From: Bigelowiella natans CCMP2755
Lineage: Eukaryota; Cercozoa; Chlorarachniophyceae
Direction of reading: 5' to 3'
Assembly: GCA_000320545.1 (NCBI GenBank)
Contig: ADNK01002050.1
Location: forward strand, 1 to 31,715
DNA: 31,715 nucleotides
Positions 10,051-20,438 of this stretch are shown here, in pieces. The translations under genes and the position numbers were made by a program. Numbering within the stretch: position 1 is the first letter of the stretch; the number at the start of each line of letters is the position of its first letter. Below the pieces are notes generated by a model. It was not told where the DNA came from and did no database searches. It saw nothing but the letters and a program-made list of their open reading frames with translations.

Positions 10051-10884
10051 CTGTAGTAGTGATTAGGACGCCGAAGAGCTTCGCATGGAAGATGCATGCG
10101 ATAGCTGCGAGCGTGGTATGTGCTCATCATGTGCTTTCTACACCGCAAATACCGCTGCATCCTCCTGTGTGCAGACAGCTTTGTCATGAAACGCATGCTA
10201 GGTCAGACAATGTAGACACGCGATGCGCGCAGCTAATGTCGAAATTTTGTCTTCACACGCCGATCCACGTGCAATTTGTGTCCATGTACATATGCACATG
10301 CATGAGGCAAACGCTCCATGGACACCATTGTGTCCTGCACTTAGGAAATGTCCGCAAATTCAGCATTCTGTAGCAGGCGCAAGGCGCAAACTACCACATA
10401 AGCAAGAACACTTCTAACAGGGCAGCGCTGTGCACAAGTGAGCTACATGCTAAATGAGCGAAAGTCGACTCAGCAAGCCTACACGCACGTGTTCTGCCAC
10501 ATACATACACATGCTGCTCTTGCTACACAGCATACAGCTTTCTTTGTTGAATATCTGCGCTTAGTACGTTCTGTCATAGCGCCATTGCATAACGATATCT
10601 TTGCATGAATGGTAACGGCGTGGTCGTACGAATAACGATTATAATTTAGCGTCATCGTCAACTTGCGGCGCTACATGACAACATTAAGCACTCTCAAATC
10701 TTCCATGCCGACCTACGTACGCTGCGTATACCATTTCACATATTTACAACACGGTTGCCTTCTCGGTCTCCTTCACCAGCGCCATATCTTTTACCTGACA
10801 ACGGATACTTCGGATGTCACACGCGGGGGGGTTCAGCGCGATAAGGTAGTCGGGGTTGGGAGGAGGAGGAGGAGAGCAGAATGA
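10051..10884. other. Spacer between convergent TPR and ABC-transporter genes
   Basis: No supported gene. The stretch has many GCATGC/TGCATG words, a G-run near 10826 and a GGA-rich stretch near 10860. It must contain both 3' UTRs and poly(A) sites, but no clear AATAAA is seen. Confidence 0.5.
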
Positions 10885-11409
10885 TTAGAATGGTGGGTGG
10901 CAGGAAGGACCGACCTCCCAGCCTTCATTTGTCTTGAGCCTTAGCATCATGTCGTGGAACGCCTTCAACGAGGGTCGGTGTCCAACAGAAACAACTGGGA
11001 GAAGAAGAAACATAGGGGAGATAGGGGAGATAGGGGAGAGGGGGCAAGGAAGAGAGTATCATTCTCGTTTCCACACATGTGCTCTCCGTAGTGGGGGTAG
11101 AAGGGGCAAAAATCGCTGCTTATGCTCTGCGTGCGTGCAGGGGGAAGTTGTCGCTCAGTCAGCCAGTCGGCGAGTCGGCGAGTCACCCGATATTCCTGAG
11201 TTCCACTCTTCCATGACTTTGTACATCGTCTTCTCCGTTTCCAAGTCCATTGCGGATGTCGCCTCGTCCAGGATTGCGAGTGACTAACAATCGCGAAGAA
11301 CGGTCAGTCGGAACCGATGCTCTATCAGCTCGGAAGACAGATGAAGCGCAGTCATTACTACCACTGTCCCTCACCCTCAATCTCATCATATATCGTCGTC
11401 ATCACCACC

Positions 11410-11443
<34 letters not shown>

Positions 11444-13050
11444 TCACCAACATCATCATTTTATCACGAAGAACCGGATGCGCGTAGAGGAGTCGGCCGA
11501 AGGCAAGCCTCTGCTGCTCTCCCAGCGACAGAATCGACGACCAGTCCTGCACCACGTCCAATGCGCGTGCAAGCTCGGCTTTCTCGTCGCCGCCGCTACT
11601 GCCACTACCGGCCACTTTCGACCACTTTTCTGCCAAGCCTGTTAGCTTCACCTGCAATGCAATGTGGATGGATGCGTACATGCATAAGCGGTGGCATCAC
11701 CATCATCATCATCATCATCATCATCATCGTCATCATCATCGTCCATCCATCCTCGCCCATCCATCACCCCATACCGCATCGAGAATCGCCAAGAGCTCTT
11801 CGTCCTCGCTCGCGTAGTTTTTGGTCTGGCGGCGCTGGCGAGACCCGCGCCATTTCTCCTCCCCCGGGTACTTGAGCTGGTCTCGAAGGCTGCCCAGCGT
11901 GCAGTACGGTTTCTGAGGGAGGAAGAACACCTCGTCGTTGTTAGGTCGCACCACGCTGCCTTTCCCCGCCCTCCACAACCCCGCGATCGCTCGCAGCAAG
12001 GAGCTCTTTCCCGTGCCTGACTCCCCAACAATGAGTAGCTTGCTCCCGCTGGCCACCTGGTGGATGTGATGACAAGGATGACGATGAATGACGATGATGA
12101 TGACGACGGTGAAGGGATATGATGGAAGGGGGAAACGGAATCATGCACCGTCATCATGGACGATAGTACGAGCAAACAAGACGATCTGACTTCTGAGTAT
12201 ATTCCCGCCTTTCCCCCCCCCCCCCCCCCCCCCTCCTTCCCGCTCTCCCTCCTCTGTTTCTGTAATCTTTTTACATCGAAGCTGAGGCCCGAGCACAGGG
12301 TTCGGCGTCGGTCGGGCGTGAGCACGGAAACATCACGGACGGAGAGGACGTTAGAATGGCCTCTCCCCCCCCCCTCGTGGCTGCTGGTATCCCAGCCCTG
12401 GGGCAAAGTCTGAACGGTGATGGCCTGGATATCACCCCCGCTCGTGAAATCGTCTCCAACTAGAGAGGCGATGTCAGATAGCACAGAGTCAGCTTCCAGC
12501 TTCAGCGCGTCTGCTTTGCTATCACTACTGCTATGGCCTTTGCCAGCCCCCGCCCCACTCAAGGACGACGGCTGCGGTGGCGGCGGCGAGGATTGGAGCA
12601 AGGGCATGGCTTCGCGCACGCCCGCCAGCAGCGTCTCGTTCATAGCCTTTGGGAGAGCCAGAAGCGAAGATGACGCCAGGGGAGATGCGGAGGAGGCGGC
12701 GGCGGCGGAGGAGGAAGACACCGCCGCGAGTAGAGAAGATGTTGTGGGCAGTGTAGATGCGCTTGTTTCCCCTGATTCCCCTTTCCTCTCTGCCTCTCCG
12801 CGTTGTTCTTTCGCCTCCGCAGCCTCTTTGAGCATGCGGTCAAGCGCCAATCTGGCCGCCACGCGGTCCTCTCGCTGCAGCGCCTCGACGAACTCGCCCA
12901 GGCGGTCTATTCCCGCACCGAACCGCGCCAGGTCCTCGAATTGATTCACGATCAGCGAGAGGTCGCCAAGGATGTGGTTGAAGGCACTGAGGATGATGGT
13001 GATGGTGATGATGATGACGATGATGATGACTGGTGATGACAACGACGAGG

Positions 13051-13085
<35 letters not shown>

Positions 13086-13784
13086 ACTCCTTTTACTACT
13101 TACTACTACCACTACTACTACTAATGCTATCACCAATGATTGCGAAAAATAGAATGATGCTTTTGGTCATGATGGCGCATTTCAACTATTGCATTTCATG
13201 AAGACAGTCGTCTTAATAATCGTGAGAAAAGGATGGCCCGAAGATGATAACATCACCACTACACTCCGTCCGTCGCCACCACCCATACCACCCCATCAGC
13301 AAATTTCTGCAGCACGCAATCACCACCGCCCCCCCGCCCCCACCACCTGTAGCTCTGTGAAACCGAGCCTAGCTCCACCGCGCCCTTGAAGTACAAAGGC
13401 GCAACGATGGTCCCGGGGAGAATCTGAATCAGATAACGGTACGATGTGGTGAAGAACTCGAGATTCCTCTGCTGACGAATGACTTCGGCGATGTTGTCGG
13501 TAAGCCGTCCCAGGCGCTGCACCGCTTGCTGCTGCTCCTGTTGCTCGCCCCCGTAGAAAGCAATGGACTCGGCGTTCTCGCGGAGGCGCATCAGTGCGTA
13601 GCGGAAGTCGGCCTCTCTCTGCAGCTGCTCAAAATTGAGCGCGGCGAGCTTTTTGCCAATACTGGCCTGTGTGTGTGTGTGTGTGTGTGAGTGTGTGTAT
13701 GTGTGTTTTGTGAGGTGGAGTCGCATACTTAGTCGGTGATCGAAGAGAGTGCATCTACCATCACATTCTCTGCACAAATCCGTT

Positions 13785-13825
<41 letters not shown>

Positions 13826-13851
13826 TTTCTCTCTCGTTGTGCATGTGTGTG

Positions 13852-13890
<39 letters not shown>

Positions 13891-15244
13891 TGTGTGGTCT
13901 TTTGTAAACTAAATAGAGCAGAGAACGAATTGAATCCGTTATCATCACAACTTCCACTACTAATAGTATTGCTGTCGCTACCGTAACGACGGTTCCGACG
14001 GAGGCGTACGCGACGATTGCAACGAAGAGCTGCGGGTAGATTGACCAGAGAATCGCCGAGAAGCTCACCAAATCGATGAGCGAGGTCAGCACCGTGATGA
14101 AGAACGCGAGCGACACGGTGCAAAACGATCGTACGTCCTCCGCAATTCGCTGATCTGGATTATCTAGGCCGTTATACGCTGAGGAGGGTGAGGAGGACGT
14201 GACAGCCAGCGCTGTCTTGTTGCTTTTATCAGCAACATCGGATACTTCGGCGGAAGATGCTTCTCCCACGCCCTCTCCTCCTGCTGTCTGCTGGTTCGTT
14301 GATATCGAGTAGAAGGCGCGGTTTGCCGTGTAGAGGCTGAGCACGCGCTCCGTCATCCATTCCCGCCACTTGAGCGCGAGCTTCTCGCGCTGGAAACGAT
14401 AGAACACGGAGACCGGTACCCCAGCAATGAGCGCGAGCCCGAAGCGCGAAACGACGGTGGAGAATCCGCTGACGTCGCGGGTATTGAGAGCAGACCAGAA
14501 GTCTCGAGATACGTACGAGAAGACGACGGACACCCCTGACTGCAGCAGGGTAAGCGCAATGACAGTGGCTAGCATGACCTTGGCGCTGTTCTCCTCCTTG
14601 AAGTACGGAACGGACATCCTGGCATCGATTATTGTGGACATGCAGAGAAGGAGATCGTTAGATGCATGGGCTCGCTGCTCAGTGAACAAGGTTTAGGGCT
14701 AAGAGGGAGAATAAAATGTAGAGATACTGTTGTGTATGCTCATTGCACTGCCAAATTTATACAGGTGTATGTGAAAGGAAATTGAATGTCGTAACTGCCA
14801 AAACAAGCGGAGTTGCTCTCTCACTGTCGCCATGGTATGCTTCAATTCGGGCGTCGCCGATGCTCCTTGGTTGCTAGTGGCGGCGGGGATATTCCTCTTG
14901 CTCGAGCCTTCAACTGCACGAATCTGAAGCCGACGAGGCGCTCGTAGCGATGTAGTAGCGCGCCGGTTCGAGAAGAAACGCCCGGTTTCGACACCTCCCA
15001 ATCGATCAAAGCTTTTCATCAGCGATTCGGAAGATATAGCCCCCTTCGTCTTCACCCGGCGGCCACGGAAGGTTTGTTGCATGGTAGGCCCTCCCATCGT
15101 CATCATCTTGCGTGAGGAGTGAGCCCATTTTGCCCCCTTGCTTCTCTGACCACGGACAGATCCTGTGTGGCCTTTGATACAACTAGATGTGGCAGAAAGG
15201 GCAAAGAAGAAGAGGAGGAGGGGAGGGTGGTGTCTTCGATGCAT
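10885..15244 (-). CDS. SbmA/ABCD-type ABC half-transporter with bipartite-like leader
   Basis: Eight exons join in phase: 15244-14796, 14618-13982, 13666-13347, 12986-12275, 12056-11775, 11651-11475, 11283-11187 and 10994-10885, giving 927 aa. The leader reads MHRRHHPPLLLFFFALSATSS (signal peptide), then about 100 basic, Ser/Thr-rich residues. The membrane domain (about 150-500) is ABC_membrane_2 type and holds the ABCD-like EAA motif (NAESIAFYGG). The nucleotide-binding domain has Walker A GESGTGKS (717-724), signature LSLGEQQRL (from 841), Walker B LAILDEATSAMD (D865, E866) and H-loop SVGHR (H897), so it looks active. A low-complexity Ala/Ser/Pro linker of roughly 180 residues separates the two. 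Relatives include plant ABCD2, bacterial YddA/SbmA and peroxisomal acyl-CoA transporters; they act as dimers. Plastid targeting is inferred from the leader. The substrate is unknown. Confidence 0.9.
11398..11460. repeat. (CAC)n/(CAT)n tract in ABC gene intron 6
   Basis: The plus strand reads CAC then CAT triplets, so the transcript of the minus-strand gene carries GUG/GAU repeats. It lies near the donor end of the 191-nt intron 11474-11284. The poly-His and poly-Val frames here are repeat translations. Confidence 0.9.
11696..11748. repeat. (CAT)n tract in ABC gene intron 5
   Basis: The plus strand reads CAT triplets with two CGT interruptions, so the transcript carries GAU repeats. It makes up nearly half of the 123-nt intron 11774-11652. 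Confidence 0.9.
12063..12125. repeat. Degenerate (GAT)n tract in ABC gene intron 4
   Basis: The plus strand reads interrupted GAT/GAC triplets, so the transcript carries CAU/GUC. This is complementary to the tract in intron 5. It lies next to the acceptor of intron 12274-12057. Confidence 0.8.
12213..12233. repeat. Poly-C run, 21 nt, in ABC gene intron 4
   Basis: An uninterrupted cytosine run on the plus strand (poly-G in the transcript), 40 nt inside the donor of intron 12274-12057. Its length is prone to sequencing error. Confidence 0.85.
12990..13082. repeat. (GAT)n tract in ABC gene intron 3
   Basis: The plus strand has GAT/GGT triplets at 12990-13033 and a clean (GAT)n at about 13052-13082. 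The transcript therefore carries CAU repeats, adjoining the acceptor (CCTCAG) of the 360-nt intron 13346-12987. Confidence 0.9.
13669..13886. repeat. (TG)n and (CT)n microsatellites in ABC gene intron 2
   Basis: Plus-strand (TG)n at 13669-13690, (CT)n at about 13788-13821 and (GT)n at about 13845-13887 lie in intron 13981-13667. In the transcript they read (CA)n, (GA)n and (CA)n; the first abuts the acceptor. Confidence 0.9.
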
Positions 15245-16201
15245 TGTAGGGTCGATAGGGGGTCCCTTGGCCACTCAGGGCCACTCGTGCTATGTGCTTG
15301 GATGAAATTTCAGCACGAATTTGTGACAAAATCTTCGGCGGATGACGAGCATTAAATGTAAATTTAGGCAATTTGCCTTGTCGCCATTATAAAAAGTAGG
15401 ATGTTTGCGAAACGGATTCGAAATCACTTTTGATATGCAAAGTTTAGCATGTTTCAACGGTTGATTTTGGTCTAGAAGTAAAGCCAATAATTGGAGAAAA
15501 TTCCATGCATTTACATAGAACGACATCCCTCAACGATGACAAAATCCGCACGGCATTTTCTTTTCTTTTGCTCGGCCGGAATCGAAGATGAGGGTCACAA
15601 AGAATCGAATGCCACCAGCCAAGAGTTTCCACGGCACTCCAGCACGACTTCCAGTTTTCAGATCCATCACGCCATCGCATCGCTCTGGATTTGATCATGC
15701 CACTGATGTGCTGCCACGGAAACACACAATGCAACGTGCGTGCCACTGAGGCGACACAAGCAAAGAACGACCACAGTGCTGGCGGCGATCACACCACGAT
15801 GATGACCAAAAGAAAAAGTCACCGCCAGCTCCAGAGCTCTTTGAAACGTTTGTGATTCGAAGTGTTGCGCAGAGCTGTGGCCCAGCAATCACAGGTGGTG
15901 GACAACATTTTTGTTTTTTTTTCATCCACCACCGCAGCAACCTTTCCAATGTGTGAATGCAATGATGGACACAGTCACATGTGTTGCATGTCCATCATAC
16001 AAACGTGCACAGACACATACCGCATGCATGCTTGCCAATCTGCAATGTGGTCAGCATCACACGCTCGCAGGCCAATTTTGCTGCATGCAGTGCACAAGCA
16101 GGGAGCATCTCTGGTGGCCTAGTCCGCTGTCATCGCGTTGCTTCCAATTTTGTTGTCGCTCCATGTGGGTTGCACCACATGCACGCCTGTTGATGGCTAA
16201 A

Positions 16202-16246
<45 letters not shown>

Positions 16247-16411
16247 AAACACAACATGCACACACATCTGTAAATAATAGAGTACATGGTGCCCCCCCCT
16301 CACATGATGCACAAATTCAAATAGCTGCAGAGATCGAGTCACATTGCGAGAAGAGCCTATAAGATGTAGCTGTGAGGCAAAGCCTCTAGGCGGTCGTCGA
16401 CAGCATTAGAG
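15245..16411. other. Gene-free spacer with a (CA)n run
   Basis: No supported gene between the ABC transporter start and the end of the Zn2Cys6-UBA gene. It holds (CA)n at 16206-16240, a C-run near 16293 and a 10-bp inverted repeat (ATGATGGACA near 15962 against TGTCCATCAT about 17 nt later). GCATGC words are frequent at 16020-16090. The small frames lack family signals. Confidence 0.5.
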
Positions 16412-17188
16412 CTAACCAAGTGGTGTATGGAAAGCCGAACTCGACATTCTTGCCTCTATGTCCCCACTGATCAGCACGTCCATAACCTTCTGCACATCGC
16501 CATTAAATTCATTTAAAAGTTTTAAGTTGACAATTGTATTCTTAAACCCCATCGCTCTCAGTTCCTTGAGCTGTGCTGTAAACATCCACACTCCGCCTCT
16601 TTCGGCAATATTCCGCCGTCGCCGTTTGCTTTGATCCGTCCTAGATGACTCTGGGTTGCAAGAGATTTCATTGGGTTGATTTTTCGTATCGGAATCTGTC
16701 TTCCCAGACTTGCCTCTATCATCATCATCTGTGACCACTTTCTTCTCAGGCTGAGATATAGCAGCCTTCCTTGAAGGCTTAGTGAATGAAGAGTGGGTTT
16801 TCCTTTTGCACTGACCACCGTGTCTTTTAGGGCGGATGCAAAAATTGTTCTTCGGACATTGTATTGGAGGCAAATCTTTATCCTTCATCCCCTTTCTCCG
16901 TTTTACTTTCTTCATAAAGCCTGAATCCTTCTTGAGATTCTCTTGATTTCTTGCACAGGGACCCGTGCATTCCTCAGGAACCCGATTTTTTATGCATCTA
17001 TAGCAAGGAAATTTCTTGTGGGTACAACGCACTTTTCTGAAATAACAATCCTTGCAGCAACATTTGACTTTGCTAATTTTGCAATTGGTGCAAACTACGT
17101 TATCCCTGTTCCTCTTTGTCTTCAACTCTGGTATCGATCTTACAGAAGCCAGATATTCCTTTGGAGACATTTCAATTTTATCCGACAT
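16412..17188 (-). CDS. Zn2Cys6 binuclear-cluster protein with C-terminal UBA domain
   Basis: Single exon, 258 aa, true ATG at 17188. A first C-x2-C-x6-C triplet (CTNCKISKVKC) is followed by a full GAL4-type pattern: C-x2-C-x6-C-x6-C-x2-C-x8-C, starting CKDCYFRKVRC and continuing through CYRC. A third possible zinc site (C-x5-C-x5-H-x3-C, CPKNNFC to GGQC) follows near residue 110. The middle is basic and Ser-rich. The C terminus matches a UBA domain (TAQLKELRAMGF, then NEFNGDVQKVMDVLIS), with the MGF loop and the nGdv helix start. Zn2Cys6 clusters bind DNA in fungal transcription factors; UBA domains bind ubiquitin. A ubiquitin-linked nuclear regulator is inference. I know of no standard family with this combination. 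It is divergent from the giant helicase-like gene. Confidence 0.75.
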   Translation of the reverse strand: MSDKIEMSPKEYLASVRSIPELKTKRNRDNVVCTNCKISKVKCCCKDCYFRKVRCTHKKFPCYRCIKNRVPEECTGPCARNQENLKKDSGFMKKVKRRKGMKDKDLPPIQCPKNNFCIRPKRHGGQCKRKTHSSFTKPSRKAAISQPEKKVVTDDDDRGKSGKTDSDTKNQPNEISCNPESSRTDQSKRRRRNIAERGGVWMFTAQLKELRAMGFKNTIVNLKLLNEFNGDVQKVMDVLISGDIEARMSSSAFHTPLG

Positions 17189-18315
17189 AGCTTGTTTGTA
17201 ATTCTCCTACTGTAATTGGTATAAGTCGCAACCGAAGGTCGAGTGTTTAAATGAGGTTTGACGTAAAATAAATAAATACAATGAAATGAATGAGGGAAGT
17301 AAGAATTGATTCAGCACCCGATACAAATGCCTTCTTAAGATGTTACGATCTATCTTCAAAAATTCCCGTTGCACCCTGGTCCCTCTATTTCTCTCCCTGT
17401 CTGCTCTTCTTCATTTACTTTAGTTCCTCTCACTACCACTTCTTCCTACGTGGATCTGAGAATCAACGGACCTGCAACCGAAGCGAGAAGTTTGGCGATT
17501 GCAAGCTGGATGCAGAAGATCAATTTAGTCAACAATACAATATGTCATGTAGAATAAGCTTAAAGGGGAAGTGGGGGAGGGGGCTTTGCAGGTTTGAGGA
17601 TCCCATACTTAATCGCTGAATGGAAAGTCAGTCAGTGCTCACAGCTTGTCCTCGGTGCTCGCGGGTGCCGGGCCTAGTGAAGAGTTCTTGACAGCTTGTA
17701 CGACATGATTTGAGGGTTACCGCAACGAAGAAATCGCCACAATTTTTGTGATTCAGGAGTTTCGTTCCGGCAACGAGGTTGGAAATCCTCGACTTCGGGC
17801 CAGGAACGAGAAAACAAACCATGGGGAAAACACAGCGAAACCCCCAGCACCGCCTTGTCGCAGATGAAAAATACGACGATGGGGAAACGACATGAAAGAA
17901 TAATGTCGCTGGGAAACCATCAAACAGCAGCAAAAAGGCATTGTCTTAACTCCGAGGACAATAAGAGGCCATTTACACCATAAGACTTCCGAATGTATAA
18001 GGCAAATTGATAAAATGCTCTTTCTCGCCCGCCCGAAATTTTTGCCGTTCCCTGATTCAATCTGAATGTCTCAAAAATTGTAACTCCGCAAAAAGTTGTG
18101 TTACCTTGCTCTACGTTCAGACTAGAGGGGCCAGAGTTTCCATGACTTCTTGCTCCTCGTCTTCGTCTCTTCCTCCTCCTCCTCCCCTTCTTTTCCCTTC
18201 TTCTTCTTCATCTTCTTCAGTGGCGCTTGGCGCAAGAAGTTCGCTCAACACATCGCAAATGGTTACCTCCTGTTAACCTTACACGCAAGCAGAAGTAGGG
18301 CGTGGAATCATTGAA
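17189..18315. other. Divergent spacer between the Zn2Cys6-UBA and giant genes
   Basis: No supported gene. A long pyrimidine tract (about 18148-18220) ending in TTCTTCAG at 18221 looks like a strong 3' splice site. With the possible donor ATG|GTTACC near 18260 it could bound a 5' UTR exon of the giant gene. The open frames at 17290-17619 and 17628-17933 show no family signal. Confidence 0.4.
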
Positions 18316-20397
18316 ATGACACAGATTTTGTCTATTTTCAAGGAGCAAATGAAGGGTGGAAAACTGGAATCACGGGAAGAAAAGGGGAGTTTGAATTGGG
18401 TTGAAATCCTAAATGGTACGTACACTTTTTTGTGGCCCAAAGAAAAACTGATAAATTAGACAATGTTATTGCATTACACCACGATTAATTTATTTATTCA
18501 TACGTCATATTGATACAAAATTTGACTACATATTAAGCGTTAATCATTGTGATAATAAATTAGAATCTGCCTGTATCATTTGTGCATATGCATGTCAGAT
18601 CAAATTGATTTTATGTGGCTACAATGTGTTCATGCTTTCGTTATTCTCTCTCCTATGTGTGTGTGTGTGTGTGTGTGTGATGTGTGTTTGTGTGATGTGT
18701 GTTTTATGTGTGTATATGTGTGTATATGGATTTATTCAATCGTCTCAGATTCAGTGTCTTTGAAGTGTCCTTTTGGTTGTCGCGGCAAAATAGATTTTTA
18801 CCTACACGATGATATTTATGAAACTTCACATGACTGTGAAATGTCGAAAAAGCCGAAGCTTCCAAGTGACATGGACTACAAGCCAACTTGTCCTTATTGC
18901 GATAAACCATTCAAAATTGTATCTCTACCAAGAGACAAAAGTGAACCGCGTTTCAATTGGAAAAGTTTTTGTGCGCATATTAGCAGATGTAAATTGAATC
19001 CAGATAAATCAGAACAGAAGGATTGGGAACAACTTGGTCTTGCGTACCTCAAATTTGTCGTTCTTAGAAGAATGCCATATAACCCTGCAATTAATTATCC
19101 ATTCACATATCCCGAAAAGTTCAAAAATCCCAATCAAAGCCTGCTCGTACTTCAAGGAGTGGAGGCCAAGAGAAGCAATTCGGCGAAGCAAGACTCCCGT
19201 GACGCCATCGAAAAATTGGATGAAATTCTAAGATACAGAGGGCAGAATCATAAGTCGAACGACATAACCAACCACAAAAGACCGAGAATTATAAATCTTG
19301 TCTTAAAGTATGAGGTATTTCCCTAATCACACAGTTGTACCACAACGAGTGAATCTTATCTTACGGTATATGGTTTCTTTTCTCTTTAGGTCGATTATGA
19401 CAATACTGCAGAGAGACGTCTGTTGGAGGATCACATCAAGAAGAAACTAAAAGAGATTGAAGAAAGAGATATAGTGGACAACATATCGTTAAATCATATT
19501 GAACGAGGCTGTACGAAGATTACTTTGAAGATTGAACTCCATTCTGGCAACATTGACTTGGAACAGATGGCGGAGCAGATGGCAAAATATCTGGCATACA
19601 AAGATAAGACTCCCAAGATCTTAAGAGAACATTGTAAACTCTAGTCTTAACTAATATGAAAAGTTTTCATTGATACGGCGACTATTTATCCCAAATGTAT
19701 GATCGTTGTTGCAGATTTGTACGGTGATAGTACTCACGAAGCATCTTCTTCTAGTTAAAAAAATACGAAATGTGCATGAAGGTGCATGTAAAATAAGACG
19801 CTTATGTGACTCAGGTTCAAGCCTAGTTGAGGAGAAAGGAAGCCTAAATGTGAAAGTTAACCAGTCCGGTCAACAGCAGGGTAGAAAGTTGCTTTCTTTT
19901 CAAATATTGGAATAGTAGAGATACATTTTCGACAACCTGCAGATAATCACACAAGTGCACGTAGCGATTTGGACGACACGGCAGCCTCTGCAGAGGAATC
20001 CATCTTGTCCAGCGACGAGTCTTCTGATGATGATAGTTTTCAGGGTATGTAAAAATCTCCAGATGTATTCTATTACAACAACATGCTCCACAGTGCTTGA
20101 AATTTAATTAAATTCATACTTATACTCTCAGATTCAGTGGATTCTAAGGTTACAACTGCGGCAAAGTGTAGCGAGAACTGGGCAGCTCTCAATATGGAGA
20201 GACTGAGAGAAAAGGGGATATCAGAAGAGGACTGTCGAACGTTCGATCGAGCTTCTGATCTCTCAATGGCCGATATTGAATGCTCCAAAGTTCAGGATGC
20301 TGTTTTATTGCTCCAAAGGCGAATTCCACTGTAGTTCTGAACATGTACATTAAATCATGGATGAATAGGATATTTTATAGTCACATAAAATGTATAT

Positions 20398-20438
<41 letters not shown>

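Noticed and set aside
11398-13082. Poly-His, poly-Asp, poly-Met and poly-Ile open frames, and a CRISPR-like look of regular triplets
   Set aside because: They are all translations of (CAT/GAT)n intronic repeats of the ABC gene; there are no repeat-spacer units.
20132-20330. Confident SAM domain call
   Set aside because: The W...L...I...DL...I pattern and a helical feel are suggestive, but key positions are not clear enough; kept only as SAM-like.
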